Below, piece by piece: positions 28,782-38,738 of a DNA stretch of 64,000 nucleotides. The first letter of the stretch is position 1; each line of letters starts with the position of its first letter. The notes under the pieces were generated by a model. It was not told the origin of the DNA. It made no database searches and saw only the letters and a program-made list of their open reading frames with translations. The translations under genes were made by a program, and so were the position numbers. This DNA is from Aliivibrio sp. 1S175 (GTDB lineage Bacteria > Pseudomonadota > Gammaproteobacteria > Enterobacterales > Vibrionaceae): assembly GCF_001690985.1 (NCBI RefSeq), contig NZ_MAJS01000015.1, positions 33,518 to 97,517 of the forward strand, in the 5' to 3' direction.

Positions 28782-28844
28782 CATTCACTGCTATCTATTT
28801 TTCCTTTTATTTATATATGAATTTTTAACGTTAGGAGTTATTCC

Positions 28845-29297
28845 ATGCAAGTCAATTCAGCTCAACGTAAACAAGGCGGCTTTACTCTTTTAGAAGTCAT
28901 GGTTGTTATCGTTATTCTTGGTGTGTTAGCGAGCTTAGTTGTTCCAAACTTACTGGGTAACAAAGAGAAGGCCGATCAACAAAAAGCGATCACCGATATT
29001 GTGGCACTAGAAAACTCATTAGATATGTACAAGCTAGATAACAGCGTGTACCCATCAACAGATCAAGGGTTAGAAGCGTTAGTATCTAAGCCATCAGCAA
29101 CGCCCGAGCCTCGTAATTACCGTGCAGACGGTTATATTCGTCGTCTACCTAATGATCCGTGGGGCAATGAATATCAATACTTAAGCCCTGGCGACAATGG
29201 CACGATTGATATCTTCTCTTTAGGTGCAGATGGTCAAGAAGGCGGTGAAGGTGCGAATGCTGATATTGGTAACTGGAACATGCAAGACTTTCAATAA
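28845..29297 (+). CDS. gspG: Major pseudopilin GspG (EpsG)
   Basis: 150 residues. Prepilin peptidase site after Gly12 (G|FTLLEVMVV, Glu at +5), one hydrophobic helix and a C-terminal globular domain with the calcium-site region near SLGADGQEGGEGANADI. It forms the pseudopilus shaft. A 63-bp gap with a fresh TTAGGAG ribosome site separates it from gspF, fitting its need for high expression. Confidence 0.96.
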   Translation: MQVNSAQRKQGGFTLLEVMVVIVILGVLASLVVPNLLGNKEKADQQKAITDIVALENSLDMYKLDNSVYPSTDQGLEALVSKPSATPEPRNYRADGYIRRLPNDPWGNEYQYLSPGDNGTIDIFSLGADGQEGGEGANADIGNWNMQDFQ

Positions 29298-29327
29298 GTC
29301 ACAAGCTTAATTTAGATAAGAGCAACG

Positions 29328-29921
29328 ATGAAAATAAAACGTGAGGTTGGGTTTACCCTAATCGAAATTATGTTGGTACTGGTGCTGCTGTCGGTGAGTT
29401 CGATGGCGGTTATCATGAGTTTGCCTGAAAGTAGCGACGATCAACTTGAAGAGCAGGCCTCACGTTTTTATCAATTAGTGCAACTTCTTAATGAAGACGC
29501 TTTACTCAACGGGATGGATTACGGCATCTACTTTAATCAAGAGCGACAAGAATATCGCTTTATGACATTAACAGTAGATGGCTGGCTGCCTCTTGAGAAA
29601 AGCCGCTTTTTTACCGAAGTAAAAATGGAAGAGGACATCGCTTTTGAGATGGAACTTGGTGGTTCTGCATGGGCCGATGATGACCGTTTATTTGAACCAG
29701 GATCTTTGTTTGATGAGGAAATGTTCGCTGACGTTGAAGAAAAGAAAAAACCTAAGCCTCCTCAAGTGATGGTGTTATCTAGTGGGGAAGTCACCCCAGT
29801 GATCGTTCGTTTTCTACCAGCGAATGAGCGCGGTAATCTAAAGAATAAAACGTGGGAGATTAACGTCGATGAATCTGGTTTGATTACATTAATAAAACCA
29901 GGAGAAAGCGTTGATGACTAA
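29328..29921 (+). CDS. gspH: Minor pseudopilin GspH (EpsH)
   Basis: 197 residues. Cleavage after Gly8 (G|FTLIEIMLV), helix, then a beta-rich globular domain with an acidic, proline/lysine loop near 135-150. Minor pseudopilin. Overlaps gspI by 8 bp. Confidence 0.93.
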   Translation: MKIKREVGFTLIEIMLVLVLLSVSSMAVIMSLPESSDDQLEEQASRFYQLVQLLNEDALLNGMDYGIYFNQERQEYRFMTLTVDGWLPLEKSRFFTEVKMEEDIAFEMELGGSAWADDDRLFEPGSLFDEEMFADVEEKKKPKPPQVMVLSSGEVTPVIVRFLPANERGNLKNKTWEINVDESGLITLIKPGESVDD

Positions 29922-30294
29922 TTGCTCATCAAGTTATCGAACCGTAAATAAGGGCATGACTTTGCTTGAGGTTTTGGTTGCGTTGGCTATTTTTGCTACC
30001 GCAGCATTGAGTGTACTTCGCTCTGTGACTCAGCACATTAATACGTTAAGTTATTTAGAAGAAAAAACATTCGCTTCTATGGTGGTTGATAACCAAATGG
30101 CACTAATGATGTTAGATAAACCGCCGACCTCAATTAAAAAAGGGGAAACAGAATTGGCAGGACGAACATGGTATTGGACGATTGCACCAGTAAAAACAAC
30201 GTCCGATATTTTAAAGTCGGTTGATGTCTCTGTCGCAACAACCAAAGATCAAAAATCATCATTATTAACGGTAAGAACCTATGTTGCGCCGTAA
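29914..30294 (+). CDS. gspI: Minor pseudopilin GspI (EpsI)
   Basis: 126 residues from ATG 29914 (GGAG upstream). Cleavage after Gly14 (G|MTLLEVLVALAIF). Small globular domain ending KSSLLTVRTYVAP. Part of the GspI-J-K tip complex. Overlaps gspJ by 14 bp. Confidence 0.93.
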   Translation: MTNCSSSYRTVNKGMTLLEVLVALAIFATAALSVLRSVTQHINTLSYLEEKTFASMVVDNQMALMMLDKPPTSIKKGETELAGRTWYWTIAPVKTTSDILKSVDVSVATTKDQKSSLLTVRTYVAP

Positions 30295-30949
30295 TTCAAC
30301 TCGTAAAAAATCGCGCGGTTTTACTCTTATAGAAGTGATGGTGGCAATCTCAGTATTTGCTACCTTAAGCTTTTCAGCCTATCAAGTGGTAAATCAAGTT
30401 CAGCGTAGTAATGAACAGTCATTAGAAAAAAGTAACCGTATTAAATCCTTACAACGCAGTTTGGTTTTTTTAGACAATGATTTTCGGCAAATGGTTGCTC
30501 GCCAATTCAGAATCAACGGAGAAAAGGCTGACGAGAAACTTCTTTTAGCGGGTGAATATTTATTGGATTCTGAATCTCAAGGTATTTTATTTGTTCGTTT
30601 AGGGTGGAAAAATCCACAGCAAGCTTTCCCACGTGGTGAAATTACTAAAGTGGGTTATCGAGTGGTTGAAAATAAACTTGAACGATTATGGTGGCGCTAC
30701 CCTGATACTCCGGTAGGCCAGAAGCCAGTAGTAACGCCATTAATTGATGGTATTGATGAGCTGAAATTTGAATTTTATGATGGTAAAAAATGGCAGAAGA
30801 ACTGGGAAATAAAAGATCAACTCCCTCAAGCTACAAAGGTAATGGTTACGTTTAAAGATTATGGAGACGTCGAACGCATTTATCTTACTTCTGGTTATAA
30901 ATTGGATCAAAGTGGTCAGAGTGATGATGACTCTAAGAGTGGTGGGTAA
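30281..30949 (+). CDS. gspJ: Minor pseudopilin GspJ (EpsJ)
   Basis: 222 residues. Basic N-terminus then cleavage after Gly13 (G|FTLIEVMVAISVF). Globular domain with the usual LERLWWRYPDTP segment. Tip complex component; overlaps gspI, and its stop overlaps the gspK start by one base. Confidence 0.93.
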   Translation: MLRRNSTRKKSRGFTLIEVMVAISVFATLSFSAYQVVNQVQRSNEQSLEKSNRIKSLQRSLVFLDNDFRQMVARQFRINGEKADEKLLLAGEYLLDSESQGILFVRLGWKNPQQAFPRGEITKVGYRVVENKLERLWWRYPDTPVGQKPVVTPLIDGIDELKFEFYDGKKWQKNWEIKDQLPQATKVMVTFKDYGDVERIYLTSGYKLDQSGQSDDDSKSGG

Positions 30950-31977
30950 TGACAATACGCACTAAAACGCAGAGAAAACAGAAAGGCGTCGCATTAATTG
31001 TCGTCTTATTGTTGTTGGCTATTATGGCAACCATTGCGGCTCAAATGTCAGAGCGTTTATTTATTCAGTTTCACCGCGCTGAAAACCAAATAAATCATCA
31101 ACAAGCTTATTGGTACTCTATTGGTGTTGAAGCGTTAGCCAAAGCAGGAATAGAAGAAGCATACAAAGATGGCGACACCATTAATCTGAGTCAAATGTGG
31201 GCAACAGAAGAAACCACTTACCCACTTGATTATGGTGAAGCGTTAGGTAGCGTTAGAGATAAGCAAGCTTGTTTTAATTTAAATGCACTAAGTAATATAG
31301 AACCACAAACCGATCCTTCTCAGCGTCCATTTTTGGTCAAGGTTTGGATTAATTTATTAGAGTCTGTTGACGTTGAGAATTATTTAGCTGAAGTGATTGC
31401 CGATTCTAGTTGGGAGTTCATGGATGAAGATGATGTTGTTCGTTCCGCTACAGGGGTTGAAGACAGTACTTATCAATCGTTTAAGCCTGCGTATTTAGCG
31501 CCAAACGGCTGGATTGCCGATGTCAGTGAATTACGAGCCATTAATGGTGTGACAGCAGACGTGTTTATGGCGGTGTCTCCTTTTGTATGTGCAATACCAA
31601 GTGCGAATTGGTATTTGAATGTAAATACGATACAACCAGAACAGGCAAAAATATTAGTGGCGTTATTCTCCCCAAATTTAAGTGATAGTGATGCACAAGA
31701 AGTATTAGAAAATCGACCTTTTGATGGTTGGGACAGTGTGGATGACTTTTTAGCAGAATCAGAAATCAGTCAAGTGGATGAAAAAATAAAGCAAGAAGCA
31801 AAGGTTTACTTATCAGTAGATAGTCAATTTTTTGAGTTAGATGCTCAAGTATTAGTAGAAGATTCGCGCGTACGTGTGCGTTCTTTATTGCATAGCAGTG
31901 ATAAAAAAGTGGTGAACGTTATCCGTCGCCAATATGGAGGAATGAATGAGCGAACATCTGATAATAAGGCTGAATAG
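30949..31977 (+). CDS. gspK: Minor pseudopilin GspK (EpsK)
   Basis: 342 residues. Cleavage after Gly13 (G|VALIVVLLLLAIM); as usual for GspK, no Glu at +5. Large globular domain with SAM-like helices (DEDDVV calcium region). It caps the pseudopilus tip. Overlaps gspL by 32 bp. Confidence 0.93.
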   Translation: MTIRTKTQRKQKGVALIVVLLLLAIMATIAAQMSERLFIQFHRAENQINHQQAYWYSIGVEALAKAGIEEAYKDGDTINLSQMWATEETTYPLDYGEALGSVRDKQACFNLNALSNIEPQTDPSQRPFLVKVWINLLESVDVENYLAEVIADSSWEFMDEDDVVRSATGVEDSTYQSFKPAYLAPNGWIADVSELRAINGVTADVFMAVSPFVCAIPSANWYLNVNTIQPEQAKILVALFSPNLSDSDAQEVLENRPFDGWDSVDDFLAESEISQVDEKIKQEAKVYLSVDSQFFELDAQVLVEDSRVRVRSLLHSSDKKVVNVIRRQYGGMNERTSDNKAE

Positions 31978-33226
31978 TCAGTCGTCAGATCCCATTCAAT
32001 GGATAGTCTGGTCACCAGAAAATAAAGAAGTGATTGCATCAGGGGAGTTAAATTCTTCTGAAACGTTAGAGTCACTAACGCAATACAGTGTTCAACGCAG
32101 TGTGTCGGTGTTGCTACCAAGTAGCGACATCTTATTGCGTGAAGTCATTATTCCAGAAGGGGCTGCTCGGCAGTTTCCTTCTATGCTGCCTTTTATAATT
32201 GAAGATGATTTAGCACAAGATGTAGATGACCTACACATTGTGATTTTGAAAAAAAACAACAAAACAGCGCAAGTCGCGGTTGTAGAACATCAAAAAATGG
32301 AAAGATGGGTCTCTTTGCTGACGGATGCAGGAATTCAGACTAAACGTTTCATTCCCGATGTATTGTCATTACCTTCTCATCAAGATGGCGTCGCTATGGT
32401 TGAGCTGAATCAACAATGGTTATTACGCTATGGTGAATATCAAGGTGCTATCGCTGAACCTGAATGGCTATCAATGCTGTTGGATGGTTTGGTTAAACAT
32501 GCGGTTCAAACTGCTGATGGTATTGTTGTTCAAGAAGAGAAGGAAGAAGAGCAAGAGGAAAGTGATGACGTTGATGATGTGTCATGTTATGCGCTTCATA
32601 GTTATTCTCCTTGTTCGCTTGAAATTGAAAACACAAAGCATATTCAAGAGACGCCAGAGTTAGTTATGCAGTTATTAGCGGAAGGTGCGTTAACGTCAAA
32701 AGTTAACCTGCTTTGTGCTCGTTATCGTCCTCAATCGTCATGGCGAAAGCATTGGCGAATTTGGCAAAAAGTAATTTTGGCTTTTGGTTTGGTTATGGTG
32801 GCCTTTGTTGCACAACATATTTCGGAAGTTCAAAAACTGGAACAACACAGCTTAGCATTACGAGCAGAAAGCGAACGTATTTTCAGAGATGTATTTCCAG
32901 GTAAACGTAAAATTCCAACCGTGAGTTATTTGAAATCTCAAATGAAAAATGAAGAATCACGCTTACAAGGTGGTTCTGGTGGGGATGACTTATTAGCGTG
33001 GATGTCTGAGTTGACGCCATATTTAATAAAAGTACCCCAAGTGAAGTTGCAGAGTTTAAAATTTGATGGAAAACGTGATGAATTACGCCTACAAGCCAGC
33101 GCATCAGATTTTCCATATTTTGAGCAATTAACGTCAGAGTTAAATACCAAGTTTGATGTCGAGCAAGGTCAATTAAATAAAAATCAAGGCCAAGTGTTTG
33201 GTGCGATTATTATTAGGAGAAAATAA
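31946..33226 (+). CDS. gspL: Type II secretion protein GspL (EpsL)
   Basis: 426 residues from ATG 31946 with GGAGG five bases upstream, inside the gspK end. Cytoplasmic actin-like domain (1-about 265) that binds GspE, one membrane helix near 275-295 (ILAFGLVMVAFVAQHI) and a ferredoxin-like periplasmic domain. An acidic stretch EEKEEEQEESDDVDD lies near 195-210, as in Vibrio EpsL. Confidence 0.93.
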   Translation: MSEHLIIRLNSQSSDPIQWIVWSPENKEVIASGELNSSETLESLTQYSVQRSVSVLLPSSDILLREVIIPEGAARQFPSMLPFIIEDDLAQDVDDLHIVILKKNNKTAQVAVVEHQKMERWVSLLTDAGIQTKRFIPDVLSLPSHQDGVAMVELNQQWLLRYGEYQGAIAEPEWLSMLLDGLVKHAVQTADGIVVQEEKEEEQEESDDVDDVSCYALHSYSPCSLEIENTKHIQETPELVMQLLAEGALTSKVNLLCARYRPQSSWRKHWRIWQKVILAFGLVMVAFVAQHISEVQKLEQHSLALRAESERIFRDVFPGKRKIPTVSYLKSQMKNEESRLQGGSGGDDLLAWMSELTPYLIKVPQVKLQSLKFDGKRDELRLQASASDFPYFEQLTSELNTKFDVEQGQLNKNQGQVFGAIIIRRK

Positions 33227-33717
33227 TGAAAGCCTTAATGACCTGGTGGCAAAGTATCTCACCACGTGAACGAGTTTTGGTTGGTGGGGGCAGCATAGCG
33301 TTAGTGATTGCTGCATTATATTGGGGTGGAATTAAGCCGTTAAATGATCGCGCTGAAATTGCTCAAAACCGAATTAATAGCGAGCGAAGCTTATTAACGT
33401 GGGTACAAAAGAAAGCCGATACGATTGTGACATTAAGAGGAGGGGCATCGTCGACTTCTCAGACAGCCATTCGACCAATGAATCAGGTAATACCAAGCAG
33501 TACTCGCCAATTTAAGATTGAATTGATCCGTATGCAACCTCGTGGTGAGCAAATGCAAGTATGGGTTAAACCACTTCCGTTTAATACTTTGGTAAATTGG
33601 TTAGCGTACTTACGAGACTCTCAAGGCATCAATGTTCAGTTTTTAGATTTAAATAAAACCGATATTGAAGGGGTGGTGGAAGTGAACCGTCTGCAATTAA
33701 GTCGAGAGGCATCATGA
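33226..33717 (+). CDS. gspM: Type II secretion protein GspM (EpsM)
   Basis: 163 residues. Short cytoplasmic start, membrane helix about 20-38, and a periplasmic ferredoxin-like domain that pairs with GspL. One-base overlap with gspL and 4-base overlap with gspN. Confidence 0.93.
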   Translation: MKALMTWWQSISPRERVLVGGGSIALVIAALYWGGIKPLNDRAEIAQNRINSERSLLTWVQKKADTIVTLRGGASSTSQTAIRPMNQVIPSSTRQFKIELIRMQPRGEQMQVWVKPLPFNTLVNWLAYLRDSQGINVQFLDLNKTDIEGVVEVNRLQLSREAS

Positions 33718-34475
33718 AATTTAAATTATTGATCGCGACGATATTCTCTACGTTTTTTACGTTTAGTGCTTTATTGCATATCCCTATTCAATGGGTGGTT
33801 GAACAAGCCCCAAAAGTTAGGGCGCTAACACTTACTGGGTTATCTGGCACGCCTTGGAAAGGGCAAGTGGATTCTCTTTCTTGGCAAAGAGTAAACTATG
33901 GTCAAGTTCAGTGGCAGATTGAACCATTTGCTATTTTAAAAGGACACGCGGTATTTTCTGTGCGCTTTGGGCGCGGTAGTGAATTGGAATTACGTGGCAA
34001 AGGTGTTGTTGGCTACAGTGTTTCAATGGGGGCCTACGCCGAAAATATGGTGGTTTCTTTTCCTGTCTCTAATGTGATGAATCGATTACCAATGGCATTG
34101 CCTGTTTCTTTACAGGGCCAAGCAGAGGTCAGTGTTAAGTATTTCCAGCAAGGCCAACCATGGTGTAAGCAGGCGAGCGGTGAAGTGGTCTGGTCTGGTG
34201 GGAAAATTATTTCGCCACTGGGTAATATTGACCCTAAAACGGCAATAGCAGAGGTAACTTGTGTAGATAACAAAGTCACCTTGATCAGTAAACAAGCATC
34301 AGATGATGTAGCAAGTCAGTTTAATGTGGTATTGAATCCTAACCGTTCTTACCAAGTGAATGGATGGTTCAAACCTGAGGCAAACTTCCCTTCTAGCTTA
34401 AGAAGTCAGCTTAAATGGCTAGGCAAGCCGGATTCAAAAGGGCAATATAAAGTAACTTATTCAGGACGTCTGTAA
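33714..34475 (+). CDS. gspN: Type II secretion protein GspN (EpsN)
   Basis: 253 residues. N-terminal membrane helix (about 5-25) and a periplasmic beta-rich domain with GLSGTPWKGQ and VSLQGQAEV motifs typical of GspN. Accessory part of the T2SS, present only in some genera including Vibrio. Last gsp gene; followed 9 bp later by nudE. gspO, gspA and gspB are not in the window. Confidence 0.92.
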   Translation: MKFKLLIATIFSTFFTFSALLHIPIQWVVEQAPKVRALTLTGLSGTPWKGQVDSLSWQRVNYGQVQWQIEPFAILKGHAVFSVRFGRGSELELRGKGVVGYSVSMGAYAENMVVSFPVSNVMNRLPMALPVSLQGQAEVSVKYFQQGQPWCKQASGEVVWSGGKIISPLGNIDPKTAIAEVTCVDNKVTLISKQASDDVASQFNVVLNPNRSYQVNGWFKPEANFPSSLRSQLKWLGKPDSKGQYKVTYSGRL

Positions 34476-34484
34476 GGAAATACA

Positions 34485-35036
34485 ATGGCTAAAAAACAAT
34501 TGCCGACAATTTTAGATAAACGCGTTGAAGCACAATCAAAGTTGTTTTGTATTGAATCGGTAGATTTACGCTTTTCTAATGGGGTTGAACGAACCTACGA
34601 AAGAATGAAACCGAGTGGGCGTCATGCCGTGATGATGGTTCCTGTAACCGAGCAAGGTGACCTGTTATTAGTTCGAGAATATGCGGTGGGTACAGAAAGC
34701 TACGAGTTAGGTTTTCCTAAGGGATTAATCGACTCTGGTGAAACACCGTCAGAAGCGGCAAATCGAGAGCTTAAAGAAGAAATTGGCTTTGGTGCAGAGA
34801 CGTTAACTCAATTAAAAGAGTTGGTATTAGCACCGTCGTATTTTTCAAGTAAGATGACGTTATTTGTTGCTCAAGGCTTATATCCAGAGCAACTTGAAGG
34901 GGATGAGCCAGAACCGTTAGATATTGTTCGCTGGCCCCTAGCGCAAGCATCAGAGCTACTGCACCATCTTGATTTTTCAGAAGCGAGGTGCATTAGTGCA
35001 CTGTTACTTGCTCAACAATTTTTAGAAAAGGAGTGA
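34485..35036 (+). CDS. nudE: ADP compounds hydrolase NudE (Nudix)
   Basis: 183 residues. Nudix box GLIDSGETPSEAANRELKEE continuing IGF, full consensus. Hydrolyses ADP-ribose, Ap3A and NADH. Directly after gspN and overlapping the ribosome site region of cysQ, so this is the tail of the gsp transcript or a shared operon. Confidence 0.93.
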   Translation: MAKKQLPTILDKRVEAQSKLFCIESVDLRFSNGVERTYERMKPSGRHAVMMVPVTEQGDLLLVREYAVGTESYELGFPKGLIDSGETPSEAANRELKEEIGFGAETLTQLKELVLAPSYFSSKMTLFVAQGLYPEQLEGDEPEPLDIVRWPLAQASELLHHLDFSEARCISALLLAQQFLEKE

Positions 35037-35041
35037 TATTG

Positions 35042-35860
35042 ATGAATTCAACGCTTTCCCACCTACTTCCTGAGGTGATCAATATTGCTCGAGCATCTGG
35101 GCAGCTTATTCTTGATATTTATGAAAAAGGGAATTTTGAAGAGTTTACTAAAGCAGATAATACACCTGTAACCAGTGCTGATTTGGCTGCTCATAAGTTA
35201 ATTGTGGAAAAGCTTTCTCAATTAACACCAGACATTCCTATTTTGTCAGAAGAAGATGCTGAAATATCACTAGAACAACGAGCTCAGTGGGAACGTTATT
35301 GGTTGGTTGACCCACTCGATGGAACTCAAGAATTTATTGCACGTAGTGGTGATTTTGCGACAATTATTGCGTTGGTTGAAAATAACCGTCCGGTAATGGG
35401 GGTGGTTTATGGTCCTGTTTCTGGTGTGACGTATTACGCTTATGAAGGCAAAGGCGCATGGAAAATTCCAGATATGGATGAAAGTGTTCGCATTAGCACA
35501 CTTAAGCATGAAGAAGAAAAACAACAAATCGCCATTGCTATCAGTCGTCGCCAAGACATCAATAATATTACGCGTTGCATGAGTCCTGAATGGAATTACG
35601 ATTTAGTTCCTTTAGGGTCTGCTGCATTAAAAGCGTGTCTTGTTGCAGAAGGAGCTGTCGATTGTTATTTACGTTTAGGCCCTACGGGTGAGTGGGATAC
35701 TGCGGCAACGCAATGCATTGTTCAAGAAGCGGGTGGTCGTATCTTATCAACAGAGCTTGAACCGCTTTCTTATAATGAAAGAGAATCCCTAGAAAATCCA
35801 AATTTTATCGTATTAGGTGATGAAAATTTACCGTGGAATAAAATTCTAACGTGTAGATAA
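35042..35860 (+). CDS. cysQ: 3'(2'),5'-bisphosphate nucleotidase CysQ
   Basis: 272 residues from ATG 35042 (AAGGAG eight bases upstream, overlapping the nudE stop). Inositol-monophosphatase fold with metal sites LSEEDAE, DPLDGTQEFI and the late EWDTAA. Recycles PAP from sulfate assimilation to AMP. Follows nudE, an arrangement common in gammaproteobacteria. Confidence 0.94.
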   Translation: MNSTLSHLLPEVINIARASGQLILDIYEKGNFEEFTKADNTPVTSADLAAHKLIVEKLSQLTPDIPILSEEDAEISLEQRAQWERYWLVDPLDGTQEFIARSGDFATIIALVENNRPVMGVVYGPVSGVTYYAYEGKGAWKIPDMDESVRISTLKHEEEKQQIAIAISRRQDINNITRCMSPEWNYDLVPLGSAALKACLVAEGAVDCYLRLGPTGEWDTAATQCIVQEAGGRILSTELEPLSYNERESLENPNFIVLGDENLPWNKILTCR

Positions 35861-35953
35861 TTCGATCTAATCTTGATTAATTGATCATTAAGATTGCTAT
35901 AATTTGAGAACGCTACTCGAAAATTATTCTTTTTCAGAGTACAATCCTTAATC

Positions 35954-35973
35954 ATACTAATTTAGTCGGGTAT
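35954..35973. promoter_or_regulatory. IscR type-1-like binding site before nfuA
   Basis: ATACTAATTTAGTCGGGTAT; its complement reads ATACCCGACTAAATTAGTAT, which follows the IscR [2Fe-2S] consensus ATASYYGACTRWWWYAGTCRRSTAT closely in the left half and core. It ends 5 bp before the nfuA GTG and follows a TACAAT -10-like hexamer (35940-35945). E. coli nfuA carries a site of the same type. Confidence 0.65.
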
Positions 35974-35978
35974 TACTT

Positions 35979-36563
35979 GTGTCTTCAATCAATATTACTG
36001 AAAGTGCCCAAGAGCATTTTGCAAAACTTCTAGCACAGCAGCCAGAAGGGACAAACATTCGTGTATTCGTGGTTAATCCAGGAACACAAAACGCAGAGTG
36101 TGGCGTATCTTATTGCCCACCAGAAGCAATAGAAGCGAATGATACTGAGCTGAAATTTGAAAATTTATCAGCGTATGTTGATGAGTTAAGCTTACCTTTT
36201 CTTGAAGATGCTGACATTGATTACGTTACTGATAAAATGGGCTCTCAATTAACGTTGAAAGCACCAAACGCAAAAATGCGTAAAGTAAACGATGACGCAC
36301 CTTTGTTTGAGCGTGTTGAATACGCAATTCAAACTCAAGTTAACCCACAGCTTGCTGGTCATGGTGGTCATGTTAGCCTGATGGAAATCACAGAAGCTGG
36401 CATTGCTATCGTTCAGTTTGGTGGTGGTTGTAATGGTTGTTCAATGGTAGATGTGACTCTAAAAGAAGGCATCGAAAAAGAACTACTTGTTCAATTTGAA
36501 GGTGAATTGACAGCAGTTAAAGATTTAACCGAGCATGATCGTGGTGAGCACTCTTACTACTAA
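35979..36563 (+). CDS. nfuA: Fe-S biogenesis protein NfuA
   Basis: 194 residues from GTG 35979. N-terminal degenerate A-type scaffold domain (1-95) and C-terminal Nfu domain with the cluster ligands in [11 protein letters not shown] (Cys151, Cys154). Carries a [4Fe-4S] cluster to apo-enzymes such as aconitase under stress. Single gene with an IscR-like site at its promoter and a terminator behind it. Confidence 0.95.
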   Translation: MSSINITESAQEHFAKLLAQQPEGTNIRVFVVNPGTQNAECGVSYCPPEAIEANDTELKFENLSAYVDELSLPFLEDADIDYVTDKMGSQLTLKAPNAKMRKVNDDAPLFERVEYAIQTQVNPQLAGHGGHVSLMEITEAGIAIVQFGGGCNGCSMVDVTLKEGIEKELLVQFEGELTAVKDLTEHDRGEHSYY

Positions 36564-36586
36564 GAGTCTAATTAAATCAATGTATT

Positions 36587-36615
36587 AAAAAGGTGAGCAA
36601 GTACTCACCTTTTTT
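36587..36615. terminator. Bidirectional terminator between nfuA and recG
   Basis: AAAAGGTGAG / CTCACCTTTT with a CAAGTA loop, A-run before, T-run after. Confidence 0.88.
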
Positions 36616-36640
36616 GTGTCTGCGATTTAGTCAATGGTAT

Positions 36641-38722
36641 TTACGCATTTGAGTAAATGTCACGTTCTCCTAACCAGCGTAAAATAATGGCTTTTGAATT
36701 ACGAGGGTAATTATCGTGTAAGTGACGAGCAATACGTTGCACTTCTGGAATTAAATGTTGGTCTCGAACCAAATCTGCAATTTTAAAATCAGCCAATCCG
36801 GTCTGTTTTGTCCCCAGTAATTCACCCGGCCCTCGGATCTCTAAATCTCGTTGAGCAATCACAAAGCCATCATTGCTTTCACGTAAAACACTTAAGCGCT
36901 TTTGAGCTGTTTTGGACAGCGGAGAGTGATACAAAAGAACACAATGGCTAGCAACGGTACCTCGCCCCACACGACCACGTAATTGATGCAATTGGGCTAA
37001 ACCAAGACGCTCAGGGTTTTCTATGATCATTAAACTTGAGTTGGGTACGTCAACACCTACTTCAATAACCGTAGTGGCTACTAACAAATGCAGTTTGCCT
37101 TCTTTAAACTCCTGCATGATCTGTTGTTTTTCTTTTGATTTCATTCGGCCATGAACCAAACCAATATTTAGTTCTGGTAGTTGTAGTCGTAAGGCGTCTG
37201 CGGTATCTGAGGCGGCTTGGGCTTCAAGAACTTCGGAGTCATCGATTAGAGTGCAAACCCAGTACGCTTGTCGTCCATCATTCACACAGGCGTTTCTTAC
37301 TTTATTGACGATTTCATCCCGTCTTGTATCAGGTAACGCGATAGTTTGAATTGGTGTTCGACCAGGAGGTAGCTCATCAATCACTGATGTTTCTAGATCA
37401 GCATACGCCGTCATAGCTAAGGTTCTTGGAATTGGCGTTGCTGTCATGATTAACTGGTGTGGGTAAGCTCCGTCTTTTTCGCCTTTCTCTCGTAGCTCTA
37501 GACGTTGGTCGACCCCAAAGCGGTGTTGTTCATCAATAATCACTAAAGCAAGGTGGTGGAACTCAACGTGTTGTTGAAAAAGTGCGTGAGTACCCACTAT
37601 CATTTTTGCTTCACCACTGGCAATGCGAACTAATTCTTTCTCTTTTGCTTTGCCTGTTAGTTTTCCAGCTAACCAGCCGACAGGAATACCCATGCTTTCA
37701 AACCAATGACTAAAATTGACTGCGTGTTGTTCTGCTAATAATTCGGTTGGTGCCATTAAGGCGACTTGATAACCATGTTCAATTGCTTGTACGGCTGCTA
37801 ATGCGGCAACTAAGGTTTTACCAGAACCAACATCCCCCTGAACTAAACGCATCATTGGGTGTGGTTTGGCGAGGTCTCGCTCTATTTCTGCTACAACACG
37901 TTGTTGAGCTCCGGTAGGCGTGAAAGGTAATTGGGCTAATAACTTGTGTTTTAAATCGGTCATTGTTGCCAGTGGTAAGGCATTTTCTTGTTGGCCTTTA
38001 CTGCGAACTGAAAGCATTGAAAGATTTTGAGCCAACAACTCTTCCATAATTAAACGCTGTTGTGCAGGGTGCTTTCCTTCATCAAAGGCATCTAGATTAA
38101 TGGAAGGATCTGGGCGGTGAATAATATGCAGAGCTTGGTTTAGTGTAATTTGGTTGTTATATAAACCTTGGGGTAATAGTTCAGTCACTGCGGCTTTATC
38201 TAATAATTCTAACGCTTGGTCGGTCAAACTGCGTAGTATGTTTTGACGCAGACCATCGGTTGTTGGATAGACGGGCGTTAATGTGGCTTCTATATCTAAA
38301 GATTTAGAGGGGGTGTGGAATTGATATTCTGGGTGAACAATCTCTAAACCACTTCCGCCACGCTTAATTTCGCCATAGGCATGAACCAGTTTTCCTTCAT
38401 TGAAACTGTTCTTCATTCCAGCATTAAAATTAAAAAAACGTAAAGTGATGGTCCCATTGCCATCGCTGATTTTGACCAACAGCATTTTTCGTTTGCCAAA
38501 TTGCATATCACAAGACATCACCTTGCCTTGAACAGCAGCAAATAAACCAGAATGAACTCGCGCCATTGGGTAAACACGAGTTCTGTCTTCATAGCGAAGA
38601 GGAAGGTGAAATAGTAAGTCTTGAATCGTGACCAACCCAATTTTTTCGAGCTTTTCTGCTACTTTGGCTCCAACACCAGAAAGAGAGGTTAATGGAATAG
38701 CAGAAAGCATTGTGCTGGTCAT
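36641..38722 (-). CDS. recG: ATP-dependent DNA helicase RecG
   Basis: 693 residues. N-terminal wedge/OB domain (to about 170), helicase motif I GDVGSGKT, motif II DEQH in IIDEQHRFGV, motif III TATPIPRT, and motif VI QLRGRVGRG. Remodels stalled replication forks and branch-migrates recombination junctions. spoT/trmH, common neighbours elsewhere, are absent; a DUF2500 gene lies immediately upstream. Confidence 0.96.
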   Translation of the reverse strand: MTSTMLSAIPLTSLSGVGAKVAEKLEKIGLVTIQDLLFHLPLRYEDRTRVYPMARVHSGLFAAVQGKVMSCDMQFGKRKMLLVKISDGNGTITLRFFNFNAGMKNSFNEGKLVHAYGEIKRGGSGLEIVHPEYQFHTPSKSLDIEATLTPVYPTTDGLRQNILRSLTDQALELLDKAAVTELLPQGLYNNQITLNQALHIIHRPDPSINLDAFDEGKHPAQQRLIMEELLAQNLSMLSVRSKGQQENALPLATMTDLKHKLLAQLPFTPTGAQQRVVAEIERDLAKPHPMMRLVQGDVGSGKTLVAALAAVQAIEHGYQVALMAPTELLAEQHAVNFSHWFESMGIPVGWLAGKLTGKAKEKELVRIASGEAKMIVGTHALFQQHVEFHHLALVIIDEQHRFGVDQRLELREKGEKDGAYPHQLIMTATPIPRTLAMTAYADLETSVIDELPPGRTPIQTIALPDTRRDEIVNKVRNACVNDGRQAYWVCTLIDDSEVLEAQAASDTADALRLQLPELNIGLVHGRMKSKEKQQIMQEFKEGKLHLLVATTVIEVGVDVPNSSLMIIENPERLGLAQLHQLRGRVGRGTVASHCVLLYHSPLSKTAQKRLSVLRESNDGFVIAQRDLEIRGPGELLGTKQTGLADFKIADLVRDQHLIPEVQRIARHLHDNYPRNSKAIILRWLGERDIYSNA

Positions 38723-38738
38723 AGTTATTTTCCTAGAG

